Positions 8,508 through 17,608 of a stretch of 64,000 nt of DNA are shown piece after piece. Position numbers and translations under genes: made by a program. The DNA is from Candidatus Aminicenantes bacterium UBA6228 (GTDB lineage Bacteria > Acidobacteriota > Aminicenantia > Aminicenantales > Saccharicenantaceae), in contig DJWO01000002.1 of the NCBI GenBank assembly GCA_002441005.1, positions 538 through 64,537 of the forward strand. The letters are read 5' to 3'. A model generated the notes under the pieces. That model worked only from the letters and a program-made list of their open reading frames with translations, was not told where the DNA came from and ran no database searches. Within the stretch, counting starts at the first letter, position 1. Each line of letters begins with the position of its first letter.

Positions 8508-8770
8508 CAAAAGCCATTGCAGTTTTGGTTTGCCTGGTTTTCACCATCAGCCTGGTTCCCGCCATGTATGCTGCTGAAAAGAAGGTTTCCAAGGATGACA
8601 GGCTCCTTCTGCAGAAGCCAATGAGCTTGCTGGTTTCCTTATTTCCTTTCCTGGGAAGCGCCCTGGGCAACAGCAGCAAGGCTATCAGTTCCAGCAATAT
8701 TTCGGGCAAGAAGACTTTGAAACCGACTGCTGAGATTATTTTCCCGACAAAGCCATCAGATCACGATTAA
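8492..8770 (+). CDS. Small exported protein of unknown function
   Basis: A 92-residue protein. It has a classical signal peptide (MRKSLTKA, a hydrophobic core, cleavage near MYAAEKK) and a mature chain of about 65 residues rich in Ser, Lys and Pro, with one hydrophobic stretch (PMSLLVSLFPFLGSALG). ATG 8492 follows GGAGG (8479-8483) at eight bases; the in-frame ATG at 8477 lies within that site and is unlikely. The gene is framed by a strong promoter and a clear terminator, so it is probably an abundant single-gene transcript. It lies just upstream of the exported TPR-CHAT gene. No family is recognised. Confidence 0.7.
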   Translation: MRKSLTKAIAVLVCLVFTISLVPAMYAAEKKVSKDDRLLLQKPMSLLVSLFPFLGSALGNSSKAISSSNISGKKTLKPTAEIIFPTKPSDHD

Positions 8771-8826
8771 CATTTATATTTCCGAGGAAATTAATATTTA
8801 TAACAGAATAAATATTTCTCACCTCA

Positions 8827-8862
8827 AGGGGTGAGGGCTATTCTTTTTTCTCACCCCTCTTT
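8827..8862 (+). terminator. Rho-independent terminator after the small exported protein gene
   Basis: A perfect nine-base stem, AGGGGTGAG (8827-8835) with CTCACCCCT (8850-8858), a 14-base loop and CTTTT directly after the stem. It lies 57 bases after the stop at 8770 and 33 bases before the CHAT gene start, isolating the two transcription units. Confidence 0.85.
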
Positions 8863-8894
8863 TCCCCCTTTTAAGTTATAGACAAAAAAGGCTA

Positions 8895-11800
8895 ATGTTA
8901 TTTTACTATCTACAGAGGACTTTTCTATTGAGAAGGTTGGAGCGGTCGTTTTTAATTTTTTTGCTGGCTAACCTTTTATGCCTGCCCTTTTGGGCCCAGA
9001 ATAAACCGGCAGACATCAAATATTCTTCTAACTTTACCCAGTTATTAACAGACAGTCAGGGGTACATCAAGGGAGGCCTTTATGATCGGGCCAAGGTTAG
9101 CCTACTGCAGATTCTTAAGCTGGCCAGAACCCCAGAAGAAAAAAAGGAAGTCAATCTAAAACTGGCCGAAGTTGAAGCCAACCTTGGTAATCTTTCTCAA
9201 GCTTATAATTATTATAAGCAGAGCCTGCAATTGGCCTTAGAAACCGGAGATAAAGAGACGGCTGATTTTTGTAAGACATCAATTGATATAATAGATTCTT
9301 ATAATGATGGAAAAACATTGAGGCAAACAGGAAAATACAAAGAGTCAATTATCAAGTTTAGAGAAGCTCTTTTAGGCAGTGACCTTATTAATAATAATAT
9401 TTTAAAAATAAAAACGTTAAGACAAGAGAGCCTGGTTTATATGGATATGAACAATTATCAGGCCTTTTTAGAAGAAAATATAAAAGCTAATGAAATAGCC
9501 AAGGCGATCAACAATTCAATTGAAATAATCTTAACTATTAATAATATAGGACACTATTATTCCTTAATTGACAATATTAACTTGGCTATAGAGAATTTTG
9601 ATAATGCCATTCTTTTATCAAACAGAGAAGGCATGCCGACTTATGTCATTTTTGACACTTATTATAACGGAGCCGTAGTTAATATAGAGATTGGGAACTA
9701 TGATAAAGCAATTGAATACTTAAGTTTTGCTCTTGAAATAATTGCTAAAGATAAATCTAACTCTTATTATGTAACCTCTCTTAGTAATTTAGGGTCCACT
9801 TATCTGAAGAGAGCTTTAACCTCTGGCAATAAAGAGGATTATGACCGGGCTTTTGATTATTTCAATCAGGCTCTGTCGGCAGCCGCCCGGACTGGAAACG
9901 AGCCATTTCAGGTAGCTGTTTTGAATAACATTGGTTCATTAAAAGCCCACTTAGAAGAAAATCTTGATGCCCTGTATTACCTTAATAAAGCCAGGATTCT
10001 GGCCGAAAAAATCAAGTTGAATGCTTATCTGGTTTCTATCTATACCAATATTGGCATTATCTATGCCAGACAGGGTGACTACCAGAACTCATCTCTATAC
10101 TATGATAAGGCTATAAATCTTGCCCTGAGTGAAAATGAGGACCGGACTCTGTGGGAAAGTTATCTCGAAAAAGGCAATCTTTTGAAAAAACAGGGCAAGC
10201 TGACTGAAGCCCGGTTCTATTATCTCAATTCGATTAATATTATAGAAAGCCTCAGATCAAAGCTGTCGATGGAAGAAGATAAAGCCAGCTTTCTCGGCTC
10301 CGATAAAAGGCTTAATGCCTATCATAATCTGATAGACCTCTTAATCAATCTAAATAAAGAAAAGGGAGATCAGAATTACTTAACTCAGGCTTTTAGTTTT
10401 ACAGAAAGGGCCAAATCCAGAGCTTTTCTGGACAGCATAGAAAGCTCCAACCTGGAAAAGGAAATACCGGCAGACCTGAAGCTTATCAACCAGGAAAAAG
10501 AGATTATGAGCGATATGTCGAAACTTTATACCAGATTAATAGCTCCTGACCTGCCAGAAGACGAAAGAATAACTATCCTGCAAGAAGTTAAAAGCCTCGA
10601 AGACAAACTCGATAATATTAAAAGACAGATCCGCTCTCAGAATCCAGCTTATGCCAATTTAACCTATCCTGAAATTATTACTTATGAACAGGCCAGCAAA
10701 GAATTTGTTAAAAGCAAAACAGCAGTGTTTACTTTCGTGGTCGGAGAAGACAGCGCTTATGGTTTCGCCCTGACCGGTCAGGGCCTTAAAGTTTATCCTA
10801 TCCCGGTCCGTAGTGATTTGAGGCTCAGGGTTATTAACCACCGGAAAGCAATTTCTGATACCGATAACAGAGAATTTCAATCAGGCCGGGAATTATATGA
10901 TTTATTACTCAAACCGGGAATGGTTGAAGGGATAAAGAACCTCATCATTATTCCAGACGACATTCTTAACCTCTTACCTTTTGAAACTCTTCTGACCGGT
11001 TCTCAGCCTGATGATTGGCTTATAAAAAATTATACAGTTTATTATGCCCCTTCACTTTCTTCTCTAAGAGAGCTGGCTAATCACCAGAACAGAAATAACC
11101 GGGCAAAGCCCCAGCATAATTTGCTGGCGGTTGGTGACCCTTATTATGGAGAATTGGAGGACAAATACCAGGAACTCTCCACCAAAGCTATTTTCAAGGA
11201 TTTTTATGCTCTGACTGACCTCAAATTTTACCGGCTTCGATATTCTCATGAGGAAATCAAACGCATTTCCAGCCTGATACCAAAAAGCACCCTGCTTGAG
11301 CGAGAAAAAGCCTCGGAGGATTTAGTCAAGAGCGCCAATCTGTCTGACTATAAAATAATCCATTTTGCCGCTCATGGCCTGATTGATGACCAGAAGCCAG
11401 CCAGATCGGCCATTATTCTGACTCTCGACAATGATCCTGCCCAGGATGGCTTTTTGCAGATGAGGGAAGTTTTTAATCTCAGATTGAATGCCAATCTGGT
11501 TGTCCTGTCTTCCTGTCAGACCGGTTTAGGCCAGTTCATTAAGGGAGAAGGCATTGAAGGCATCAGCCGGGCTTTCTTTTATGCCGGATCTTCTTCAGTG
11601 GTTATGAGTCTCTGGACCATTAATGACCAGGTTTCTTCCCAGTTTATGGAAAGATTCTATTATCACCTCAAAAATTCCGAAGATCTGGCTCAGGCCATAA
11701 GACAGGCCAAGCTCGAGATGATAGATTCAGGAGTTGTCTCCCACCCCTATTACTGGGCAGGCTTTATTCTAAGCGGCGATGGTTCGACCCGCGTTTTCCG

Positions 11801-11909
11801 GCCAGCCTTCAATAAAACCTTAATCGCCTTGGTTATGACTTTTACCGGTTTAGCCCTTACCGCCTTCATTTTCAGGAAAAAAGTTTTTAGTCTAAAAAAG
11901 ACCAGATAA
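8895..11909 (+). CDS. Exported TPR-CHAT caspase-like protein with C-terminal membrane anchor
   Basis: A 1004-residue protein. An N-terminal hydrophobic export segment (about 14-34, ending PFWAQ) is followed by TPR repeats (about 40-480; patterns such as 'YYKQSLQLA' and 'NIGIIYARQGDYQNS'), a helical linker and a CHAT domain (about 610-960). The caspase-type dyad is readable as His827 in FAAHG and Cys874 in SSCQTG, 47 residues apart, followed by 'VVMSLWTINDQ'. Near the end are a transmembrane segment (about 974-993) and a basic tail, so the bulk should face the periplasm. TPR parts usually bind the partner or signal, and CHAT domains cleave proteins. A sigma/anti-sigma pair and a second CHAT gene are close by. 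The substrate is unknown. The start has a modest AAAAGG site. Confidence 0.85.
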   Translation: MLFYYLQRTFLLRRLERSFLIFLLANLLCLPFWAQNKPADIKYSSNFTQLLTDSQGYIKGGLYDRAKVSLLQILKLARTPEEKKEVNLKLAEVEANLGNLSQAYNYYKQSLQLALETGDKETADFCKTSIDIIDSYNDGKTLRQTGKYKESIIKFREALLGSDLINNNILKIKTLRQESLVYMDMNNYQAFLEENIKANEIAKAINNSIEIILTINNIGHYYSLIDNINLAIENFDNAILLSNREGMPTYVIFDTYYNGAVVNIEIGNYDKAIEYLSFALEIIAKDKSNSYYVTSLSNLGSTYLKRALTSGNKEDYDRAFDYFNQALSAAARTGNEPFQVAVLNNIGSLKAHLEENLDALYYLNKARILAEKIKLNAYLVSIYTNIGIIYARQGDYQNSSLYYDKAINLALSENEDRTLWESYLEKGNLLKKQGKLTEARFYYLNSINIIESLRSKLSMEEDKASFLGSDKRLNAYHNLIDLLINLNKEKGDQNYLTQAFSFTERAKSRAFLDSIESSNLEKEIPADLKLINQEKEIMSDMSKLYTRLIAPDLPEDERITILQEVKSLEDKLDNIKRQIRSQNPAYANLTYPEIITYEQASKEFVKSKTAVFTFVVGEDSAYGFALTGQGLKVYPIPVRSDLRLRVINHRKAISDTDNREFQSGRELYDLLLKPGMVEGIKNLIIIPDDILNLLPFETLLTGSQPDDWLIKNYTVYYAPSLSSLRELANHQNRNNRAKPQHNLLAVGDPYYGELEDKYQELSTKAIFKDFYALTDLKFYRLRYSHEEIKRISSLIPKSTLLEREKASEDLVKSANLSDYKIIHFAAHGLIDDQKPARSAIILTLDNDPAQDGFLQMREVFNLRLNANLVVLSSCQTGLGQFIKGEGIEGISRAFFYAGSSSVVMSLWTINDQVSSQFMERFYYHLKNSEDLAQAIRQAKLEMIDSGVVSHPYYWAGFILSGDGSTRVFRPAFNKTLIALVMTFTGLALTAFIFRKKVFSLKKTR

Positions 11910-11931
11910 ATGATTTATTGACTCGCCACTT

Positions 11932-13266
11932 CTATTTAGTCAACCAGTTCTGATCCCTGACGGTAATAATAGAATAAGGCACAATCCACCACTGGAAAAA
12001 GAAAGCAAACAGCCCCTGCAGAGCCCCATAATAGAGCCACTTAAAGTTCTTTTGAACCCGGTAATTATTTAAGTTTAAAGCCAGGGACAGGACAATTAGA
12101 AAAATTAGTTGATTAAAAAAGAAATCAGGCCGGATGAATATCGAACAGGTCAAAAGGGCCAGGCCCGTCAGGTGAAGGGGATGAAGCATTGATTGGAAAA
12201 AAAAGTCAATGGCCGGCAAGACATAATATTTCCGCCGGCCCCGTAGAAAAATAAACCTGGCAAAAAACCAGGACTCACGGACGGCACTCCTTGTCCAGCG
12301 GAGATACATCTTATTAGCTTCCGATACTTTTTCCGGAACTCTGGTATTAACGACTGCATTTGACTGATATTTTACCAGATAGCCTTTTTTTAAGATCAGA
12401 CTGGTAAGTGAACGATCCTCACCATGCTGGCAAGAGGCTTTTAAAAATTTCTGCTTCCTCCAGCCTGGAAGAATCTTCAACAGGCTCTTCCTTCTAAAGG
12501 CACTGAGCGCTCCCGGGCAACACAGGACTCCACCATAGACACTCTGATAGGCACGCCCGAAGTCAAAGGACAGGGCAAAGCGAATCGATAGCATCCTGGT
12601 AATCAAGTTCTTATTCTCATTCAGGACAGAAACTTTGCCGGCTACTGCTCCGACTCGCTCATCAGAGATCAGTGGCAAAATTAGGTTTTTGATAGCCCGG
12701 CGCTGGAGCTGACTGTCAGCGTCAGTGGTGATGATAATCTGGCCCCGAGCTTCTTTGATCCCTTTGAACAGGGCTTCTTTTTTCCCCAGGTTTCGCTCAA
12801 AACTTATAACTTTTATCCTGGCTGGATCCCTCCGGCGCAGGCCTTCGATCACAGCCAGGGTTTTATCAGTCGAACCGTCATTGATGCAGATCAGTTCCAG
12901 CTTATCGCCGGGGTAATCACTTTGGAGAACAGATTCAACTGCCCGGCTGAGCAATTTTTCTTCGTTGTAGGCAGGCATCACTACTGAAACAGAGGGAAAA
13001 TCAAGCAGCTCAACTGTCCTTAAAGTCTCCGGACGGTACTTCAGCCATAAACTTACTCTAAAGGCCAGACCCAGAAAAAGGATAATCAAGCAGGCCAGAA
13101 AAGGATAAGAGATGATTTTAATCAGGCTTGAACTGCCAATGAAGTCAACCCAGAAAGGTATTATCTCCAGCTCATAAGCCGTAACCGCCACTAAAATAAG
13201 GCTGATTAAACCAAAGATCAGACCTTTCTCTCGATGCCGCGGCCGGACTCTTTTTATATGTTTCAT
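11932..13266 (-). CDS. Membrane GT2 glycosyltransferase (NodC/hyaluronan synthase-like)
   Basis: A 444-residue processive-type glycosyltransferase. Two hydrophobic helices (about 14-34 and 50-72) precede a GT-A domain with 'VVMPAYNEE', 'INDGSTD', the nucleotide and metal motif 'TTDADSQ' and the acceptor motif 'GEDRSLT'. The product-binding motif, normally QxxRW, reads MYLRW, so Gln is replaced while Arg and Trp are kept. At least three further membrane segments follow. Such enzymes build and export a beta-linked polysaccharide from UDP-sugars. The gene lies convergent to the first CHAT gene and divergent from the sigma gene. AAGAAGG abuts the ATG, so initiation may be weak or the start may be slightly downstream. 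Confidence 0.85.
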   Translation of the reverse strand: MKHIKRVRPRHREKGLIFGLISLILVAVTAYELEIIPFWVDFIGSSSLIKIISYPFLACLIILFLGLAFRVSLWLKYRPETLRTVELLDFPSVSVVMPAYNEEKLLSRAVESVLQSDYPGDKLELICINDGSTDKTLAVIEGLRRRDPARIKVISFERNLGKKEALFKGIKEARGQIIITTDADSQLQRRAIKNLILPLISDERVGAVAGKVSVLNENKNLITRMLSIRFALSFDFGRAYQSVYGGVLCCPGALSAFRRKSLLKILPGWRKQKFLKASCQHGEDRSLTSLILKKGYLVKYQSNAVVNTRVPEKVSEANKMYLRWTRSAVRESWFFARFIFLRGRRKYYVLPAIDFFFQSMLHPLHLTGLALLTCSIFIRPDFFFNQLIFLIVLSLALNLNNYRVQKNFKWLYYGALQGLFAFFFQWWIVPYSIITVRDQNWLTK

Positions 13267-13516
13267 CCTTCTTTAGATAAAAGATGGCAGCTTGAAAAAT
13301 CAAGCTTTAGTTCGATGTTAATAAAAAGAAGGCTGACAGTCAAGAAATTGATTTTAAAATATTGAAAAAATCTTTCTGGCAGAAAGAAACAGCTTTTAAT
13401 AAAATAAGTTTCTTTAGACCTCGAAGCCCTTAGTCCAAAAAATATTTTTAGAAGGTGAGAAAAAAGACAGGCTTTAATCATCTATAACATTGATAGGCCG
13501 GAAAATCGAACTGAAG

Positions 13517-14071
13517 ATGACTTCCAGAGAACACAAAGAAAAAGTCTTTAACCAACTAATGGCCAGCTTCTCCAGTTTTATCAGATCTCATGTTCTTAAA
13601 TACAACCTCCAGCGCTTCGGTCTTGAGCCGGAAGATCTTATTCAAGAAATAAGGTTGAAAGTCTGGAAAATAATCGATGATGAGAAAACTATTGCCTATC
13701 CCCCGTCTTATTTAAAGAGGATGGTGGAATCAGCTGTGATTGATCAAATAAGGAGAATCAGGAGAGAAGAGGAGGTTTTTTATTCTGAAAAGCAAAAATT
13801 AATTTCCGAGATAGAGCCAAAGGGAAGCCCTTACAGTGAACAGCTCGGCTCGCTAAAGGAAATTATTATTAAGGCTGCCGATAATCTGATCGATTCCAGG
13901 AAAACTGTTGTCAAGCTTTACCTGTTGAATATGAGTTTGCCTGAAATTTCTGATTATTTAAATTTCAGCCAGGCTAAAACCCGTAATCTTCTTTACCGCG
14001 GACTGGAGGACCTAAAAAAAATTTTGAAAGAAATGGGTCTTAAAGATGAAAAAAGAAGACGAAAAACTTAA
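13517..14071 (+). CDS. ECF-type sigma-70 family RNA polymerase sigma factor
   Basis: A protein of about 184 residues with a region 2 segment ('LEPEDLIQEIRLKVWK', 'PPSYLKRMVESAVIDQIRRIRRE') for -10 recognition and core binding, and a C-terminal helix-turn-helix-like region 4 ('MSLPEISDYLNFSQAKTRNLLYRGLEDLKK'). There is no region 1 or 3. ATG 13517 is preferred to the TTG at 13490, which has no ribosome site. The 3' end overlaps the next gene, a zinc anti-sigma factor, by 26 bases, the usual arrangement for a sigma factor and its membrane inhibitor. Two TPR-CHAT genes flank the region. Its target promoters are unknown. Confidence 0.85.
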   Translation: MTSREHKEKVFNQLMASFSSFIRSHVLKYNLQRFGLEPEDLIQEIRLKVWKIIDDEKTIAYPPSYLKRMVESAVIDQIRRIRREEEVFYSEKQKLISEIEPKGSPYSEQLGSLKEIIIKAADNLIDSRKTVVKLYLLNMSLPEISDYLNFSQAKTRNLLYRGLEDLKKILKEMGLKDEKRRRKT

Positions 14072-14747
14072 AAACCTCTTTTTGTCTGAGGAACAAACAG
14101 AAACAAATAAACCAAGAGTGGATTGCCCGGCCCCCGAAGAGCTCGCCCGTTTTTTTGACCCGGAAGTCAGTTTGGACTTTAAAGAAAATATTGTCGATCA
14201 CCTTGTTCAATGTTCAGCTTGCCAGCAGGAATTTGAGCTTTTGCGGCTGGCTGAAAAACTGGTGACAGAAATAGATGATCAACTATTAGAGCCCAAAAAG
14301 TCCTTCCGGCTGAAACTCAGGTCACTCTTACCTTCGGCTCCATTTCTAAAACAGGCTGGAATTACCCTGGCGGCTATCATGGTCATTTTCTCCTTGTTCT
14401 ATTTTCTCAACCTCAATGGCAGGAAAAGCCAGCAGGTCGAGAGAAACTCGAGAGAAGCCAATGATTTGATGATGTTAGAGGAAATAAGCCAGGCCCCTCT
14501 GGTAGAAATTAGCCTGAAATGGCAACCCATCCAGGAGGCCCTCTTTTACCAGGTAGAGGTGTTCAACCACAATATGTATCTGGTCTGGCAGAGTTCGCCA
14601 GTTACTGATACTTTGATCAGATTACCAAAAGAGATAGCTGATAATCTTAAAACTAATAGCCATTTTTTCTGGCAAATTTTAATCTATAGTCCCGGGGAAA
14701 GGATCATAGAATCACCAGTCAGAAAGGTAAAACTTGGCCATCAATAA
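14046..14747 (+). CDS. Membrane zinc-finger anti-sigma factor with periplasmic beta domain
   Basis: A 233-residue protein. The cytoplasmic N-terminus has the zinc anti-sigma pattern: Cys27, then His52-x3-Cys56-x2-Cys59 (HLVQCSACQ). One transmembrane helix lies at about 104-123. The periplasmic C-terminus (about 150-233) is beta-rich, with 'FYQVEVFNH' and 'FFWQILIYSPGE', resembling a fibronectin-type-III-like domain. A clearly related domain ends the anti-sigma protein at 53598-54248. Family knowledge predicts that it binds the sigma factor encoded just upstream and releases it when the periplasmic part senses a signal. Its tail overlaps the end of the second CHAT gene, on the opposite strand, by seven bases. 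Confidence 0.8.
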   Translation: MKKEDEKLKNLFLSEEQTETNKPRVDCPAPEELARFFDPEVSLDFKENIVDHLVQCSACQQEFELLRLAEKLVTEIDDQLLEPKKSFRLKLRSLLPSAPFLKQAGITLAAIMVIFSLFYFLNLNGRKSQQVERNSREANDLMMLEEISQAPLVEISLKWQPIQEALFYQVEVFNHNMYLVWQSSPVTDTLIRLPKEIADNLKTNSHFFWQILIYSPGERIIESPVRKVKLGHQ

Positions 14748-17608
14748 ATATTTCTGGCTTCACCTATCAGAACAAAAGCTGCCCAATGATAAGGATGTGA
14801 TTTTGAAGATCTGATCATTTTTAGCTTGGCCTGTCTTAAAGCCTCAGACCTGTCCTTACCGGTCAGCAGACAGCGATAAAATTCCAGCATCAGTTCCTGA
14901 GTCGCCAGGTCATTGACTGCCCAGAGAGAAGAAATCACCGAACGGCAACCGATCAGAAGGAAAATTCTCGGTAGGCCTATTACCCCCTCAATTTTTTCAA
15001 CCAGGCCCCGGCTGCTCTCACAGGCTGACAGGACGGCCAGTTCAGACTTGACCCGCAACTGATAAATCTCCCTGATAGTTAAAAAACCGTCCTCCTGACT
15101 GTTTTTCCCGGCAGTCAGTATAAGAGAAGATCTTAAGGGAAATTGCTCGCTGACCAGGCCATGACAGGCTAAGTGAATGATCCTGTACTGGCTGAGATCA
15201 AGAGCCTTTATTTGATCTTCAGTAGCTTTTTTTTGAAGAAACAGATCACAGGTTCTGGGTGGAAAGAGAGCAGCAATACTTTTAATTTCCTGCTGGGAAA
15301 AAGGCAGCGAAGCCAATTGCGGCCCCGAACTGTAACCACGGTTATCAGCAAAATAAAGCCTGGAAAGAATTTGCCCTTTTTCTTTTTGATCATAGGCAGG
15401 ATTGCCAAAACCAAGAAATTCTTTTTTATAGCTATGATCAGTTGAAGTTTGATCTGATTTATACAGGGCGGCTAAAGAAAAGCCATAGGAAACCGGATAC
15501 TTTTCTACCAAATATTCTTCCCGGCCGCCGGTCTGGCCAGCTGTCAGCCGGAGAGTCTCAAAGGGGAGATAATTCAAAATCCCATCGGGTATAACGGTCA
15601 AGCTTTCTATGGAAGCGGGCAGGCTGCCTGGCTGAGGCAACAGCAGGCGCCCGAGCTCGACTCCAACTCTTAGCAGGTCCTCCTGCTCAGTAGATGGGTC
15701 AGCCAGCAGCTTGATATATAGTTTGACTGATTTCTCAATCTCTTTTTCAGGAGGAAGGCAGAAGGCCAGGAAATCATTCTGACTGAGGAGAAAACAATAT
15801 GATTCAGTCTGACCTAAAAGATAGTCGAGAATAATCTTGCCGCTGCCTAAAAAATTCTCTTGAAGATTTTTGAGTGACAGCCAGGCCGGATTATCATTGT
15901 TTCCATTTCTATTTTCCACATCTGATTCAGCCCGCCAGAGCTGCAAATAACGGTTTTCAAGTTCAAGCAGCTCTCCAGGGGAGTCACCATCCTTTATATG
16001 GTCACTGTGGCTAAAAAAATCATTGATTAGCCGGTCCAGTTCAGCCAGCTCCTCCCGGGACTTTGGTTGTAGTTCGCTGTTTTGAAGGGTATCCATCTCC
16101 TCCAGGAAAACTCTAGCTTTAATCTGATTTAAGGTATTAAGAAGTTCCTCTTCAACTCCCGAGTCAGGCCTGCTGTTTTTAACCTTAACCAGGACCCGGA
16201 TTAACCCCTCATAGACTTTTCTTTTACTGTGGTCAAAGCCTATTTTATAAAAGTCAGGACCAATGTTATCTCTGACCTTCTCAAAAGTCATCAGAGCTTG
16301 CCGATAATAGGCCAGAGCCCGAGAATAATCGCCCAGTTCTTCATAACAGTCAGCCAGGCCAGCGCAATCTTTCCAAATTTCCTCCCAGTTATTTAATTTC
16401 CGGGCTTCTTGCAAGGCCTGGTTATAAAGTCTTATGGCCGGGGCTATATTTTTTCTCCTCAGGTTAATGGTAGCCAGATTATTCAGAGAAGAACTGATAA
16501 CTTCCTTATCATTAAGTTTAACTCCCTTGGCCAGGGATAGATTCAGATACTGCTCTGACAGGTCCAGGTTGTCCTTAATAGAAATATAGCCGAGATTATT
16601 GAGAATTCGGGCTTCTAAGGTTTCATTTCTTGCCCGCCGGCTTAATTCCAGAGCCGTCTTCAATAAAGCCTGAGGCTGTTCCCTGCTAAAATATTCTGAG
16701 CTGCCCTCTTTTTGCCGGTAGATTGAAAGAGCCAGTGTATAAAGGACTGAAATGGTTGAAGCCAGATCATCCTGCTTTTCAAAAATCTTCAGGGCCTTTT
16801 CAAGATAATAAACAGCCAGTGAATACTGGCCAAGTTGATAGCTAATGTTAGCTACGTTGGTCAGGCTTTCCGGAACCATTTCAATCAGGTTTTCTTTTTC
16901 GGCCAGAGACAGAGCTTTCTGAAAATAAATAAGACCTATAAATAAATCTTTCTTGGATGAATAATAGGTCCCAACAGAGTTAAAGGAACGAACCTCTTCA
17001 TATTTGTTATTTAATATTTGCGAAATCAAAAGAGACCTTTTTGAACAAGCCTCCAATTTTTCAAAATCGCCTATCTCCCAGTATAGGATACAGACTTGAC
17101 GAAGGCATTTCAGCTCCATGTCCTTCAAATCGTATTTTTGGGCCAAATTGATACCTGAAAGAAATAGTGCCTCTGCTTCTTGATACTTTTTCTCCTGACG
17201 TTTGAGTTTAGCCTCCCGATATAACCTGATAATCTCAAGGCTGAGGTCTGCCTGATTTCTTAGAGCCTCCTCCCCCTTTTTATCAGCCAGCGCTTGAACA
17301 AAAATGAAGGCGTTCTCAGCTCTGGTGATTTCACCCAGGTTCCAGTAATTTAGGGCCATATTCAGCCAGCACTCAGCCAGCTCCGGCGAAGATTGCCCGC
17401 CAGGCTTCCGGCTAACTTCATTTTCAAGAATCTTAATTGACTCCGTAAATTTCCCGGCAGCCCTTAGTTGCCTGGCTTTTTCTATATTTGAGGCGCTGTC
17501 CGTCCTGGTATCATTGGCAGCCAAGATGAAGGCATAGACAAAAAAGATTAGCCCGGCGGCGATGATCTTTTTTTCCCCAAAAAGATTGTCCATTTTTCTT
17601 TCGCCCAT
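14741..17608 (-). CDS. Exported TPR-CHAT caspase-like protein, second copy
   Basis: A 955-residue protein. A signal peptide (about 9-31, ending ILAAND) is followed by about ten TPR-like repeats (about 35-480), a linker, and a CHAT domain (about 570-950). The dyad is His816 in LACHG and Cys863 in SACESS, again 47 residues apart, followed by 'VISSLWAVNDLATQE'. It shares the layout of the CHAT protein at 8895-11909 but has no C-terminal membrane segment, so it should be soluble in the periplasm. It converges on the anti-sigma gene with a seven-base overlap. ATG codons at 17608 and 17594 are both possible. Proteolytic activity and substrate are inferred from the fold. Confidence 0.85.
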   Translation of the reverse strand: MGERKMDNLFGEKKIIAAGLIFFVYAFILAANDTRTDSASNIEKARQLRAAGKFTESIKILENEVSRKPGGQSSPELAECWLNMALNYWNLGEITRAENAFIFVQALADKKGEEALRNQADLSLEIIRLYREAKLKRQEKKYQEAEALFLSGINLAQKYDLKDMELKCLRQVCILYWEIGDFEKLEACSKRSLLISQILNNKYEEVRSFNSVGTYYSSKKDLFIGLIYFQKALSLAEKENLIEMVPESLTNVANISYQLGQYSLAVYYLEKALKIFEKQDDLASTISVLYTLALSIYRQKEGSSEYFSREQPQALLKTALELSRRARNETLEARILNNLGYISIKDNLDLSEQYLNLSLAKGVKLNDKEVISSSLNNLATINLRRKNIAPAIRLYNQALQEARKLNNWEEIWKDCAGLADCYEELGDYSRALAYYRQALMTFEKVRDNIGPDFYKIGFDHSKRKVYEGLIRVLVKVKNSRPDSGVEEELLNTLNQIKARVFLEEMDTLQNSELQPKSREELAELDRLINDFFSHSDHIKDGDSPGELLELENRYLQLWRAESDVENRNGNNDNPAWLSLKNLQENFLGSGKIILDYLLGQTESYCFLLSQNDFLAFCLPPEKEIEKSVKLYIKLLADPSTEQEDLLRVGVELGRLLLPQPGSLPASIESLTVIPDGILNYLPFETLRLTAGQTGGREEYLVEKYPVSYGFSLAALYKSDQTSTDHSYKKEFLGFGNPAYDQKEKGQILSRLYFADNRGYSSGPQLASLPFSQQEIKSIAALFPPRTCDLFLQKKATEDQIKALDLSQYRIIHLACHGLVSEQFPLRSSLILTAGKNSQEDGFLTIREIYQLRVKSELAVLSACESSRGLVEKIEGVIGLPRIFLLIGCRSVISSLWAVNDLATQELMLEFYRCLLTGKDRSEALRQAKLKMIRSSKSHPYHWAAFVLIGEARNIY

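Noticed and set aside
13263..13481. 72-codon minus-strand frame between the GT2 and sigma genes
   Set aside because: Rich in Phe, Leu and Ser from an A/T-rich intergenic region, with no ribosome site or recognisable domain.
8895..17608. A type III-E CRISPR-associated Craspase locus
   Set aside because: No repeat array, no Cas7-11-like gene and no Csx30-like gene are present; the CHAT proteins also have export signals.
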